Made by a program: the position numbers and the translations under genes. From a virus, in IMG/VR virus record IMGVR_UViG_3300025626_001148, positions 1 to 27,633 of that record: a stretch of DNA of 27,633 nt; one strand, written 5' to 3'. Numbering within the stretch: the first letter of the stretch is position 1; every line of letters begins with the position of its first letter. Below the pieces are notes generated by a model, which saw only the letters and a list, made by a program, of their open reading frames with translations, was not told the origin of the DNA and did not search any database. This document shows, in pieces, positions 7,106 to 14,950 of this stretch.

Positions 7106-7813
7106 ATGTTTGTCAAAGTAACAGAGATAGAACACTATACTGATACACTTTTTAGATTTCGTACAGAACGCCCTAACACGTTTAGGTTTACCGCAGGCGA
7201 ATTTACAATGATTGGAATGGGCGACAACGATATCATGAGAGCTTATAGTATTACTAGCGGACCGTACGACGATTACTTAGAATTTTATTCTATTAAAGTA
7301 CCTGATGGACCATTAACAAGTAGACTACAGCATATAAAAGTAGGTGACACCATTGAAGTAGGCGATAAATCTACTGGCACACTTACGCTTGCTAATTTAG
7401 AACTAAGTGGCAATCTTTGGTTATTAGCTACAGGTACAGGTATTGCTCCATTTATCAGTTTGTTACGCGATCCAGATTTGTATGATGCATTTGATAGAGT
7501 ACATGTAGTATGGAGTGTACGCCAGCAAGCAGAACTACTGTCTTATCATAGTTTTTTGCAAGAGCTAGACATTGACTATACACCCACAGTGACACAAGAT
7601 ATAGAATGGACAGGTTGTAAAGAACGAATAACTAAGATGATATCAGGCGGCAGCATACTAACAGGCTCGATACCTAAAAATGATAAAGTTATGATATGCG
7701 GAAGTATGCCTTTTAATAATGATGTAAAAGATTTACTCTCTCAAAATGGATGGCAGGAAGGTACTCGAAAACAAGCAGGAACATTTGTACAAGAAAAGGC
7801 ATTTGTATCATGA
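7106..7813 (+). CDS. Ferredoxin/flavodoxin-NADP+ reductase family protein
   Basis: This 235-residue flavoenzyme would move electrons between NADPH and ferredoxin or flavodoxin. The FAD-binding barrel shows RAYSITSGPYDDYLEFY (45-61), with the RxYS(I/T) motif, and GPLTSRL. The NADP domain shows LLATGTGIAPFISLLRD (106-122) and MICGSMPFNNDV (196-207). The C-terminus GTFVQEKAFVS resembles the FAD-covering tail of the bacterial FNR subclass. Length is slightly below the usual 250-260. It overlaps the cytidylyltransferase by 4 bases (ATGA). A link to the radical-SAM QueE encoded at 18795, which needs a reduced flavodoxin or ferredoxin, is an inference. Confidence 0.9.
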   Translation: MFVKVTEIEHYTDTLFRFRTERPNTFRFTAGEFTMIGMGDNDIMRAYSITSGPYDDYLEFYSIKVPDGPLTSRLQHIKVGDTIEVGDKSTGTLTLANLELSGNLWLLATGTGIAPFISLLRDPDLYDAFDRVHVVWSVRQQAELLSYHSFLQELDIDYTPTVTQDIEWTGCKERITKMISGGSILTGSIPKNDKVMICGSMPFNNDVKDLLSQNGWQEGTRKQAGTFVQEKAFVS

Positions 7814-8229
7814 GAGTAGGCTTCACCGCATCGACATTTGATTTACTTCACGCAGGACATGTACAAATGTTGCGTGAAGCTAAAGAACAGTGCGATTATT
7901 TAATTTGTGCTTTACAGATGGATCCTAGCGTTGATCGTGCTGAAAAAAACGCTCCTATACAAACTGTTGTAGAGCGTTACACACAACTCAAAGCAGTCAA
8001 GTATGTTGATGAGATTATCCCCTATGGTACAGAAAAAGATCTAGAAGATATCTTGACAATGTACAATATTCATGTTAGAATATTAGGAGAGGAGTATCGT
8101 GACAAAGACTTTACAGGTAAGGATATTTGTAGACGTCGCGATATAGACTTACATTTTAACAAGCGTGACCACAGATTTAGTTCAAGTGATTTGCGCAAGC
8201 GAGTAGCAGAAAGAGAAATTGATGTATAG
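7810..8229 (+). CDS. Cytidylyltransferase-type nucleotidyltransferase (TagD/RfaE-like)
   Basis: The ATG at 7810 overlaps the preceding TGA, making a 139-residue protein; an upstream in-frame start at 7750 would lie wholly inside the reductase gene. The N-terminus MRVGFTASTFDLLHAGHVQML carries the HxGH signature (His14 to His17) of nucleotidyltransferases. RFSSSDLRKRV near residues 121-131 corresponds to the second family motif (R-x-S-S-S-x-L). Length fits glycerol-3-phosphate cytidylyltransferase (about 130 residues) or the nucleotidyltransferase half of RfaE/HldE. It probably activates a sugar or polyol phosphate with CTP. It is grouped with HAD and epimerase genes that also suggest nucleotide-sugar metabolism. 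The exact substrate cannot be read. Confidence 0.88.
   Translation: MRVGFTASTFDLLHAGHVQMLREAKEQCDYLICALQMDPSVDRAEKNAPIQTVVERYTQLKAVKYVDEIIPYGTEKDLEDILTMYNIHVRILGEEYRDKDFTGKDICRRRDIDLHFNKRDHRFSSSDLRKRVAEREIDV
8053..8081 (+). promoter_or_regulatory. Possible internal sigma70 promoter
   Basis: TTGACA (8053-8058), a 17-base spacer and TAGAAT (8076-8081) lie inside the cytidylyltransferase gene, about 140 bases before the next small genes. The -35 is perfect and the -10 has five of six consensus bases. It is weaker than the other promoters in the window and may be chance. Confidence 0.35.
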
Positions 8230-8395
8230 AGCTAGCAGTATATTAATAGGATTTGGGGTTGGATTATTTACAGCAGGATTGATAATGATGATTGCAATAA
8301 TATTTCAACCTGATCACCCTTATGACGATTGTATGTTAAAATATACACAGCCTGAAGATATTATTGAATGTGTTTGGTTGTTGGAGAATTCGTGA
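8222..8395 (+). CDS. 57-residue single-pass membrane protein
   Basis: A short frame starts at ATG 8222, overlapping the cytidylyltransferase end by 8 bases, and stops with TGA 8393-8395. It encodes MYRASSILIGFGVGLFTAG followed by LIMMIAIIFQPD, a clear membrane helix at about residues 7-29, then a small acidic outer or inner domain with two cysteines. The stop overlaps the start of the next small gene (TGATG). No family is recognised. The hydrophobic helix and coupling at both ends support expression. Confidence 0.6.
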   Translation: MYRASSILIGFGVGLFTAGLIMMIAIIFQPDHPYDDCMLKYTQPEDIIECVWLLENS

Positions 8396-8553
8396 TGTGG
8401 ACACTTTGGATTGTTAGCACAGTAATTGGCAGTGCAGAACCTAAGGTAACTCATTATGCAGAGTTTGAGACTGCTATGAGTTGTCATATTGAACAAGCTG
8501 TACTAGAAACAATGTTTGAAAATAATGAGGTTGCATATTGCGATTATGAATAA
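8395..8553 (+). CDS. 52-residue protein with N-terminal hydrophobic segment
   Basis: I take the ATG at 8395, which overlaps the preceding TGA, rather than an upstream in-frame ATG at 8368. The product starts MWTLWIVSTVIGSAEPKVTHY and continues with an acidic region containing two cysteines, at about residues 29 and 49. The start looks like a weak signal peptide or membrane anchor. Its end overlaps the start of the HAD gene by 8 bases. I do not recognise the family. Confidence 0.55.
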   Translation: MWTLWIVSTVIGSAEPKVTHYAEFETAMSCHIEQAVLETMFENNEVAYCDYE

Positions 8554-9253
8554 ATTTATATTTGATGTAGACGGTACACTAACACCTAGCAGAGGTATTA
8601 TTGATTTAAAATTTAAAGCATTCTTTAATTCTTTTTGTTTAATGAATGACGTTTATCTAGTTACAGGCAGTGACAAAGCAAAGACGGTTGAACAGATTAG
8701 TGAGCCAACCTACAACTTATGTAAACGTGTTTATCAATGCAACGGAAATGACGTTTGGAAAGGCGCAACACACGTTCATACAAACGATTGGACATTACCA
8801 GAGTTTGCTGAATACTTTTTAAATGGTTGTTTGTACGAAAGTAGATTTAACTTGCGCACAGGTACTCATATTGAGAAGCGCCCCGGTATGGTAAACTTTA
8901 GTGTAGTAGGACGTGGTGCTGATGCAGAACAACGTCAAGAGTATGTAGCATACGACACATCTACAAACGAACGTAATACAATTGCAACAGCATTTAATAC
9001 AATGTTTCCTGACTTAGAAGCAAAAGTCGGTGGCGAAACAGGTATTGATATTAGCCCTAAAGGTTTTGATAAGAGTCAAATTATAAAAGACTTTGACAAA
9101 GAAGATACTACTTGGTTCTTTGGTGACGCTATCTATGAAGGCGGTAATGATCTTCCTATAGCAAATGTAGTAAAACATTTTAGAAAAGTAGACGGCTGGA
9201 AACAGACTATGGAATACCTGCAGATATTTCAAGAACAAGGTATAGCAGCATGA
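8546..9253 (+). CDS. HAD phosphatase/phosphomutase, eukaryotic-type phosphomannomutase-like
   Basis: The start is ATG 8546, giving MNKFIFDVDGTLTPSRG with the HAD nucleophile Asp7 and acid/base Asp9 (DxDGT). Later blocks, IEKRPGMVNFSVVGR, GGETGIDISPKGFDKSQII and WFFGDAIYEGGND, match the cap and C-terminal motifs of eukaryotic-type phosphomannomutases and HAD-IIB sugar phosphatases. Length (235) is near the 246 of PMM. It would convert or dephosphorylate a hexose phosphate, feeding nucleotide-sugar synthesis with the neighbouring cytidylyltransferase and epimerase. Mutase and phosphatase cannot be told apart from sequence alone. It overlaps the epimerase by 4 bases. Confidence 0.88.
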   Translation: MNKFIFDVDGTLTPSRGIIDLKFKAFFNSFCLMNDVYLVTGSDKAKTVEQISEPTYNLCKRVYQCNGNDVWKGATHVHTNDWTLPEFAEYFLNGCLYESRFNLRTGTHIEKRPGMVNFSVVGRGADAEQRQEYVAYDTSTNERNTIATAFNTMFPDLEAKVGGETGIDISPKGFDKSQIIKDFDKEDTTWFFGDAIYEGGNDLPIANVVKHFRKVDGWKQTMEYLQIFQEQGIAA

Positions 9254-10020
9254 ATATTCTATTAACGGGTCATAAAGGCTTTATTGGAACAGCGTTATTT
9301 AAACGTCTTATTAACAGAGGGCACAATGTATTTGGCGTTGACGTAAAGAATGGTCCTCAGTTTGATTTAGTTACGTATGATAGATGGCAAGACGACATTG
9401 ATCTTGTTATTCACCTAGCAGGCAAAAGTGGTGTACGTGAAAGTTTTACAGACCCTGCAGGATATTGGAACAACAACGTAGAAGCAACCCGTAGACTATT
9501 CGAACGCTATGAAGGTACACGTATACTGTATGCGAGCAGTTCGAGTGCTTACGAGCCCGATTTGAACCCTTATGCAGCTAGTAAGTTCATCATGGAAGAA
9601 CTTGCAGAACGCTACGGTACAGATCATGTGGGTATGCGTTTTCATACAGTGTATAGCGATAGTTGTCCTAGAGAAAATATGTTCTTTAACAAGTTACGCA
9701 ACGGCACACTAGAATACGTAACTAACCACTATAGAGATTTTATTCATCTAGAAGATGTACTAGATGCAATTGAAATATTAATAAAGGCTACACACGTTAA
9801 AGGTGTAGTTGATATTGGCACGGGGAATCCTGTTAGGATCCAAGACTTGGCTCCGGACTTACCGGTGCGTCTAAATACCCCAGGAGAGAGAAGTTGGACA
9901 TGTGCTAACACAGAAAAAATGAAGGCACTGGGCTTTAAACCTAAATACACGGTAGAAAAGTTCTTGACAAATGAAGACAAAGGCAATATAATAAACATAT
10001 TCAATGGAGAAACAGTATGA
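9250..10020 (+). CDS. NAD(P)-dependent epimerase/dehydratase (extended SDR)
   Basis: This 256-residue extended-SDR enzyme has the Rossmann motif GHKGFIG (7-13), DLVIHLAGKSGVRES (51-65), the serine region ASSSSAYE (95-102) and the catalytic YAASK (Tyr108, Lys112). It is shorter than typical UDP-glucose epimerases (about 310-340), with a reduced substrate domain. It would epimerise, dehydrate or reduce a nucleotide-linked sugar. The ATGA overlap places it with the HAD gene, and its last bases contain the promoter and Shine-Dalgarno sequence of the sliding clamp gene. The precise sugar cannot be inferred. Confidence 0.92.
   Translation: MNILLTGHKGFIGTALFKRLINRGHNVFGVDVKNGPQFDLVTYDRWQDDIDLVIHLAGKSGVRESFTDPAGYWNNNVEATRRLFERYEGTRILYASSSSAYEPDLNPYAASKFIMEELAERYGTDHVGMRFHTVYSDSCPRENMFFNKLRNGTLEYVTNHYRDFIHLEDVLDAIEILIKATHVKGVVDIGTGNPVRIQDLAPDLPVRLNTPGERSWTCANTEKMKALGFKPKYTVEKFLTNEDKGNIINIFNGETV
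9964..9992 (+). promoter_or_regulatory. Consensus sigma70 promoter for the clamp gene
   Basis: TTGACA (9964-9969), a 17-base spacer and TATAAT (9987-9992) make a perfect consensus promoter inside the 3' end of the epimerase gene. The start codon of gp45 is 25 bases after the -10, with GGAGA at 10006-10010. It lets the clamp and the DpdA-like gene be expressed separately from the sugar genes. Confidence 0.85.
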
Positions 10021-10760
10021 AAGATATTTTACAAGACGTAGTTGCACACACACATGCACTAGGATTTTTGCCACTAGTTAAAGTTACATCAGAAGATGGA
10101 ACAACTAGTGTAGACTCAATGGCAGAAGATCGCAGTGTTATTTTGAGTGCAATCACGCACACAGCAGTTAACGAGTTTGTAGGCACATTTGGTATGCCTA
10201 ACCTAGACAAACTAGCATTGCATTTGAAAAATCCAGAATATAAAACTGATGCAAAAATTGACGTAATTACCGCAGAACGTAACGGCGAAACTATGCCTAC
10301 GCACATTCACTTTGAAAATGCAGCTGGCGACTTCCAAAACGACTATCGCTTTATGAATAAAGCAATTATTGAAGAGAAGTTGAAAACTGTTAAGTTTAAA
10401 GGTGCGCAGTGGAATGTTACATTTCAACCTAGTATGGCAAGTATTGCACGTATGAAATTAATGAGTGCGGCACACAATGAAGAACCTACATTTAATGTTA
10501 CTACTAAAGCAACTGCTGGTGTTAGTGACTTAGTGTTTAGCTTTGGTGATGCAAGCACACACGCAGGTGAATTTGTATTTCAAAATGCAGTAGAAGGTAC
10601 ACTACAACACACTTGGAGTTGGCCTGTAGCGCAAGTACAGAGTGTGTTGAATTTAGACGGTGATGTTACTATGAGCATTTCAGATCAAGGTGCTATGATG
10701 ATTAGTGTAGACAGCGGCATGGCCAAATACGATTATATTCTCCCAGCGCAGAGCAAGTAA
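10017..10760 (+). CDS. gp45: Sliding clamp, T4 gp45 type
   Basis: This is the ring-shaped DNA polymerase processivity factor. Recognisable blocks are VAHTHALGFLPLVKVTS, AEDRSVILSA, FVGTFGMPNLDKLALHLKNP and the C-terminal KYDYILPAQSK. Length is 247 residues against 228 in T4, as is common in marine relatives. It should bind the C-terminal SSLFDFGD of the polymerase. It overlaps the epimerase by 4 bases, has its own consensus promoter at 9964, and is followed after one base by the TGT-like gene. T4 gp45 also couples replication to late transcription, so its expression timing matters. Confidence 0.93.
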   Translation: MKDILQDVVAHTHALGFLPLVKVTSEDGTTSVDSMAEDRSVILSAITHTAVNEFVGTFGMPNLDKLALHLKNPEYKTDAKIDVITAERNGETMPTHIHFENAAGDFQNDYRFMNKAIIEEKLKTVKFKGAQWNVTFQPSMASIARMKLMSAAHNEEPTFNVTTKATAGVSDLVFSFGDASTHAGEFVFQNAVEGTLQHTWSWPVAQVQSVLNLDGDVTMSISDQGAMMISVDSGMAKYDYILPAQSK

Positions 10761-10761
10761 T

Positions 10762-12318
10762 ATGGATGGATCGGCGGAGATCATGAATACAAATCTAACA
10801 GCACAACAAAGCGACTATGCACTGTTTTTGCCAGCGACATCTGGTTTTTACTCTGCCTTTATCGGGTATCAAAGAAATCGATACCCGTATATCGAACCTT
10901 CTAGACTGCCTAAAAACTTTACAAACGATGTAGAAAGTATTAATTACTTAGATCCTAAAAGTCCACTATTGTATTATAAATGGTGTTTATACTCCGCAGG
11001 ACATGCTAATCTCGATTTAAACAAGCAAGATGACCGAGAAGATATGTTCCGTAAACGTCCACGCAATGGTGATAGTTGGGTATTAGGCGACTCGGGTGGA
11101 TTCCAGATTGGTAAAGGCAAATGGCCCGCTGATTGGAAAGACCCTAACTGTCCTGCTGCTATGAAAAAACGCAAACAAGTGTTAACTTGGATGGACAGTT
11201 TAATGGATTACGGCATGTGCTTGGATATTCCGGCATGGGTTGCTCGATCACCAGAAGGACAAAAAGCTACAGGCATTAGCACATACGAAGAAGCATGCAA
11301 GGCTACTGAAATTAATAATGAATACTTTATTCAGAATAGAAATGGCAATTGTAAATTCTTAAACGTACTGCAAGGTGAGAATCATGCGGATGCCGACGAT
11401 TGGTACAATCGTATGAAGAAATTCTGTGATCCAAAAGTATATCCAGACAATCACTTCAATGGTTGGGGAATGGGTGGACAGAACATGTGTGACGTACACT
11501 TGGTTCTTAAACGTCTAGTTGCATTACGCTTCGATGGATTGCTAGAAGAAGGTTTACATGATTGGATGCACTTCTTGGGTACAAGCAAGCTAGAGTGGGC
11601 GTTGGTTCTAACAGATATTCAACGTGCTGTACGCAAGTATCACAATCCTAAATTTACTATTAGCTTTGATTGTGCTAGTCCGTTTCTTGCAACTGCAAAC
11701 GGTCAGGTCTACACCGAACTTGAAATAGAAGACAGAGGCAAGTGGTCATATCGGATGGCAGCAGCATTAGATGACAAGAAATATGCACAAGATACTAGAT
11801 TGTTTAGAGATGCAGTGATACAAGACGGTCATCATAAAAACTTTTCTAATAGTCCAGTTATGAATGATGTATTAACTAAAGATGTATGCATTTATGCGCC
11901 GGGCGATTTAAATAGAATTGGCAAGGAAGGTAGAACTTCTTGGGATAGTTTTAGTTATGCAATTCTAATGGCACACAATGTATGGATGCATTTAAACGCT
12001 GTACAAGAAGCAAATCGTCAATATGACGAAGGCAAAGTTCCTGCAATGCTAGTGAATGAAAAATTTGATCAACTCTACAGTAGAGATGTTATCAATGCCG
12101 TATTTGCTGCTGATACTAGAGAAGAAGCAAATAAAATAATTGAAGATCACAGTAGATTGTGGATGCAAATTCCAGGTACACGTGGTGCAGTAGGTAAGAA
12201 AACAGTTAATGCTAGTACACACTTTAATGCTCTGTTTGATATATCAGAACCAGAAGTGATAGAAGACGAAGAAATTTTGGACGAAACTAAGTTGGAGAAT
12301 TTGGATGAGCAACTTTGA
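10762..12318 (+). CDS. dpdA: tRNA-guanine-transglycosylase-like protein, probable DpdA (DNA 7-deazaguanine insertion)
   Basis: This 518-residue protein carries TGT-superfamily signatures in order: LGDSGGFQIG (catalytic Asp110), LNVLQGE (200-206), GWGMGGQ (234-240), and SFDCASPFLATANGQVYT (301-318), whose Asp303 aligns with the TGT nucleophile in FDCxxPTRxARNG. A late AHNVWMHLNAVQEANRQ resembles the TGT HN helix. No CxCxxC zinc motif is present, unlike bacterial tRNA enzymes. Phage DpdA proteins exchange guanine in DNA for a 7-deazaguanine. FolE, QueE and a QueD-like protein in this window support that role over tRNA modification. Start: ATG 10762, one base after the clamp stop; ATG 10783 is an alternative. 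The C-terminus is very acidic. Confidence 0.82.
   Translation: MDGSAEIMNTNLTAQQSDYALFLPATSGFYSAFIGYQRNRYPYIEPSRLPKNFTNDVESINYLDPKSPLLYYKWCLYSAGHANLDLNKQDDREDMFRKRPRNGDSWVLGDSGGFQIGKGKWPADWKDPNCPAAMKKRKQVLTWMDSLMDYGMCLDIPAWVARSPEGQKATGISTYEEACKATEINNEYFIQNRNGNCKFLNVLQGENHADADDWYNRMKKFCDPKVYPDNHFNGWGMGGQNMCDVHLVLKRLVALRFDGLLEEGLHDWMHFLGTSKLEWALVLTDIQRAVRKYHNPKFTISFDCASPFLATANGQVYTELEIEDRGKWSYRMAAALDDKKYAQDTRLFRDAVIQDGHHKNFSNSPVMNDVLTKDVCIYAPGDLNRIGKEGRTSWDSFSYAILMAHNVWMHLNAVQEANRQYDEGKVPAMLVNEKFDQLYSRDVINAVFAADTREEANKIIEDHSRLWMQIPGTRGAVGKKTVNASTHFNALFDISEPEVIEDEEILDETKLENLDEQL
10863..10887 (+). other. Perfect 8-bp hairpin near the start of dpdA
   Basis: CGGGTATC (10863-10870) and GATACCCG (10880-10887) can pair around a 9-base loop. 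No T-run follows, so it is not a terminator. It lies about 100 bases into the gene and could affect translation or mRNA stability, or may be chance. Confidence 0.3.
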
Positions 12319-12514
12319 TAAAACTAAAGATAAACTCTTAGCACATTATGACGAACTAAAGCGTAAGCATAGAGAACTTGACAACGAGATAGAATCAATG
12401 TATAATAATTCATATGTTACCGAAGAAATTCGACGTATGAAAACTATGAAACTTTATCTCAAAGATGAAATGCATCGTATTAACGCATACTTGGTACAAA
12501 AAGGTTTAGAATGA
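12305..12514 (+). CDS. Small coiled-coil protein (DUF465-like)
   Basis: This 69-residue all-helical protein has the pattern LLAHYDELKRKHRELDNEI, then TEEIRRMKTMKLYLKDEM, close to the DUF465/YdcH pattern (H-x-x-L-x-x-x-I, then L-K-x-x-K-L-x-L-K-D-E-I). Function of that family is unknown to me. It overlaps the DpdA-like gene by 14 bases. A consensus promoter at 12378 lies within it and would serve downstream genes. Confidence 0.75.
   Translation: MSNFDKTKDKLLAHYDELKRKHRELDNEIESMYNNSYVTEEIRRMKTMKLYLKDEMHRINAYLVQKGLE
12378..12406 (+). promoter_or_regulatory. Consensus sigma70 promoter inside the DUF465-like gene
   Basis: TTGACA (12378-12383), a 17-base spacer and TATAAT (12401-12406) give both hexamers and spacing at consensus. 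It would drive the small gene at 12511, the Gfo/Idh/MocA-type gene and the MDR gene. Confidence 0.75.
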
Positions 12515-12636
12515 AACAAGATCCTACTATCAATGAACTTAGAAAAATATTTAGAGATGCAGGTCTCGAATACTATGTTAAAAAACAAAAAGGCAGTATT
12601 GTAAAAGTTCACTTTATGGTTAAGGAAGAAGAATGA
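12511..12636 (+). CDS. 41-residue hypothetical protein
   Basis: A short frame starts with an ATGA overlap with the previous gene and ends with an ATGA overlap with the next. It encodes MKQDPTINELRKIFRDAG, then a basic, beta-prone segment ending VKVHFMVKEEE. Overlaps at both ends and helix-plus-strand composition support it as a real gene. No family recognised. Confidence 0.6.
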   Translation: MKQDPTINELRKIFRDAGLEYYVKKQKGSIVKVHFMVKEEE

Positions 12637-13505
12637 AAAGTCTTATAGTAGGCATGGGTATTGGCGAACTGTACAAATCAGTTCTAACACAGCTAGACTT
12701 TGACGTTGTTACTGTGGATCCAGTTAAAAATGCTGACTTTAAAAATATTGTTGATGCGCTAGAAGTACATCAACATTTTGATACAGTTAATATTTGTACT
12801 CCAAACTTTACACACGAAGCATTAACTTCGGTACTTGCACCACACAGTGATATTATCTTTGTAGAAAAGCCTGGCTTTAAGAATTCCACCGAATGGGAGT
12901 TTGTACACAATCAGTTTCCCGACACACGTATTATGATGGTGAAGAATAATATGTGGAGAGACAACATCTCCGAAATGCAAATGCTTGCCGCAGACAGTAT
13001 ACAAATTGACATCAAATGGATTAGAAAAAATTGCATTCCTAATCCAGGTAGTTGGTTTACAAACAAAGAGTTAGCATATGGTGGAGTAAGTAGAGATTTG
13101 GTTCCGCATTTGCTAAGTTTATATATTGCTATGAATCCTCTTTGGGAAGATACATCAGCTGATGTTAGTAATAGTCAGCAGAATTGGGAATTATCTAAAA
13201 TTGAAAGTACTGAGTATGGAGTTGTAGATTACAATGGCACATACAATGTTGATGACTATTCTCATCTAAGATATGAAAACAAATGGCATATTCAAGCAAA
13301 TTGGAGAGACTTGACTAAAGAGGAAAGTTGTGTTACATTTACTAAACGTAATGAACTATCGAAAACTATTGACTTAGGATGGTGTCCAGAAGATGCTTAT
13401 CTAAATATGATAAAAACAGCGGTTGCAAACAAAGACAACGATATCTTTTGGCAAGATCAATTTAAACAAGATTTTTGGATTCACAAACAGATTGAAACAT
13501 TATGA
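12633..13505 (+). CDS. Gfo/Idh/MocA-family oxidoreductase
   Basis: This 290-residue NAD(P)-dependent sugar oxidoreductase has a Rossmann start (MKSLIVGMGIGELYKSVL) and the family motifs VNICTPNFTHEAL (52-64) and IIFVEKPGF (74-82). The EKP lysine is the usual catalytic residue. The glycine motif is GxGxG-like but shortened. The C-terminal domain is less typical and short. It would oxidise or reduce a sugar or nucleotide-sugar. It overlaps the MDR gene by 4 bases. Together with the epimerase, HAD and glycosyltransferase genes it points to a phage-encoded sugar pathway whose product is not evident. Confidence 0.85.
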   Translation: MKSLIVGMGIGELYKSVLTQLDFDVVTVDPVKNADFKNIVDALEVHQHFDTVNICTPNFTHEALTSVLAPHSDIIFVEKPGFKNSTEWEFVHNQFPDTRIMMVKNNMWRDNISEMQMLAADSIQIDIKWIRKNCIPNPGSWFTNKELAYGGVSRDLVPHLLSLYIAMNPLWEDTSADVSNSQQNWELSKIESTEYGVVDYNGTYNVDDYSHLRYENKWHIQANWRDLTKEESCVTFTKRNELSKTIDLGWCPEDAYLNMIKTAVANKDNDIFWQDQFKQDFWIHKQIETL

Positions 13506-14401
13506 AAGTTAGACTATTACACACCGACGGCAACGGCAGTTTTAAAGAAGTAAGTTGGGACAAACCTGATATATCAGATACTGACATCGAAGTCAAGGCA
13601 CTAAAAACTGGTGTGTGCCGTAGCGATTTAGAAATGATGATAGGTAACTTTGGTCCTTTGCCTTTGCAAATGCAAGGACATGAAGGCTTGGGTGTTGTTA
13701 CAAAAGTAGGTGATCTAATTGACAATGCAAAAGTAGGCGACTATGTAGCCACTAGAGGCGAGCCTGCATATGCAGATTATTATAACTGTAGACACAACGA
13801 ATATGTAGTTGTGCCTAGCGATGATGCCAAGTATATTCTCGAACCTGTTGCATGTGGTATTAATGTAGTAATGCAACCCTTTGAAGCAATTAAAAATCGT
13901 AGTGGTGCAGATAAAAGATGTCTTATTTTAGGTAGTGGATTTCTTGCACAAGTTGCATACAAAAGTTTAGAACTACTTGATCTTGAGTTTGAAACTGTTG
14001 ATGTTGTAGGGAACTACAATCGAGAGCTGTGGGGCGACACTTTACAAAGTGAGCCAGTCGGAAGTTACGATGTTGTTGTAGATTTAAGTTCAAGAATCGA
14101 CGTGTTGGATGCTATTGAATACACCAACGAAGCATTGCTAGTATTAGGAGTGCAAAAACAATTAACAAGCGACTATGGCAACTTACTTTGGAAAGCGTGT
14201 ACTATTGTTTTTCCTAGTCCGAGAGCAGAATGTTTTATTGATGCAATGGTGTGTGCTGAAAAATGGATCACTAACAACTCATTAGTTGTTGACAACTTCT
14301 GGACTAGAGCGTATAATAGAAGTATGGAATGGCAACAAGCATTTAATGATGGACTAAATCGTCCTAATGGCTACAGTAGAGGTTATATCAAATGGGACTA
14401 A
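13502..14401 (+). CDS. Zinc-type medium-chain dehydrogenase (MDR/alcohol dehydrogenase-like)
   Basis: This 299-residue MDR protein keeps the catalytic zinc motifs KTGVCRSDLEMM (Cys39, Asp42) and GHEGLGVVTKVG (His60, Glu61), then KVGDYVAT. The nucleotide-binding part has CLILGSGFLAQVAYK near residue 140. The structural-zinc lobe with four cysteines is absent, and the total length is below the usual 340, so the coenzyme or C-terminal region is compact. A sugar or polyol dehydrogenase fits the neighbouring Gfo/Idh/MocA gene. Its 3' end holds a promoter at 14289 and overlaps the next gene by 10 bases. Confidence 0.87.
   Translation: MKVRLLHTDGNGSFKEVSWDKPDISDTDIEVKALKTGVCRSDLEMMIGNFGPLPLQMQGHEGLGVVTKVGDLIDNAKVGDYVATRGEPAYADYYNCRHNEYVVVPSDDAKYILEPVACGINVVMQPFEAIKNRSGADKRCLILGSGFLAQVAYKSLELLDLEFETVDVVGNYNRELWGDTLQSEPVGSYDVVVDLSSRIDVLDAIEYTNEALLVLGVQKQLTSDYGNLLWKACTIVFPSPRAECFIDAMVCAEKWITNNSLVVDNFWTRAYNRSMEWQQAFNDGLNRPNGYSRGYIKWD
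14289..14317 (+). promoter_or_regulatory. Consensus sigma70 promoter in 3' end of the MDR gene
   Basis: TTGACA (14289-14294), a 17-base spacer and TATAAT (14312-14317) match consensus fully. The next start codon is at 14392, leaving a leader of about 70 bases. Confidence 0.75.
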
Positions 14402-14919
14402 ACACTGAAGAACGACAAGACGTAGTATATTTTACTGGTATTGAAGTTGAACAGACTGCAATGTATGGGCAAGAAACTTTGTTTGTTGTAGGTGTACAGC
14501 CTGCAGAAGAAATTAAAAAACGTGCTGATGCTCGCGGCATTAAACACTTGTACTTTGGAACTAGTCAAAGCTTTACTCCTGGGTTAAATCTTCCAGAAGA
14601 TGCAGATGACTGGGAAGCATGGGAGGCAATGATTATGCCTCTACTAAAGGAAGGCTACTGGTGTACGCTAGACTTTGATGCAGTATATTCAAATGGTGTA
14701 TTAGAGTCAGGGTACGATGAATACAATAACTTTATTAGTATGATTAGTGTCAAGTTGCCACATCTAAAACTATTTAATTATAATGCCACTGTTAAACTAG
14801 ATGACACTACATGGGGCGACACTAATAGCGGTGTATGGTGTCATAGTTTGCATAATCTAATGGATCGTAAAGTTTATACAGACTGGAACGATTATGGACT
14901 TGACACAGTTATTGATTGA
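14392..14919 (+). CDS. Conserved marine phage protein of unknown function
   Basis: This 175-residue acidic protein contains YFTGIEVEQTAMYGQETLFV near the N-terminus, then HLYFGTSQSF, GYWCTLDFDA, ISVKLPHLKLFNYNATVKL and GVWCHSLHNLMDRKVYTDW. I recognise it as a conserved hypothetical in marine T4-like phages but know no function. It has no membrane helix. Promoters flank it: one at 14289 drives it and one at 14900 lies in its last codons. Its position beside the QueD-like gene makes a role in the deazaguanine pathway worth testing, but nothing in the sequence shows it. Confidence 0.8.
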   Translation: MGLNTEERQDVVYFTGIEVEQTAMYGQETLFVVGVQPAEEIKKRADARGIKHLYFGTSQSFTPGLNLPEDADDWEAWEAMIMPLLKEGYWCTLDFDAVYSNGVLESGYDEYNNFISMISVKLPHLKLFNYNATVKLDDTTWGDTNSGVWCHSLHNLMDRKVYTDWNDYGLDTVID

Positions 14920-14928
14920 AAGTATACT
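14900..14928 (+). promoter_or_regulatory. Sigma70 promoter for the QueD-like gene
   Basis: TTGACA (14900-14905), a 17-base spacer and TATACT (14923-14928). Transcription should begin near 14935, so an in-frame ATG at 14935 would have no leader. This supports the start at 14989 for the downstream gene. Confidence 0.8.
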
Positions 14929-14950
14929 AGTACTATGCAAGAACACTATC

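Noticed and set aside
9870-9947. TCTAAATAC and CCTAAATAC octamers inside the epimerase gene as late promoters
   Set aside because: They lie in coding sequence with no nearby downstream start codon, and the clamp gene already has a consensus promoter. The octamer is common in AT-rich coding DNA.
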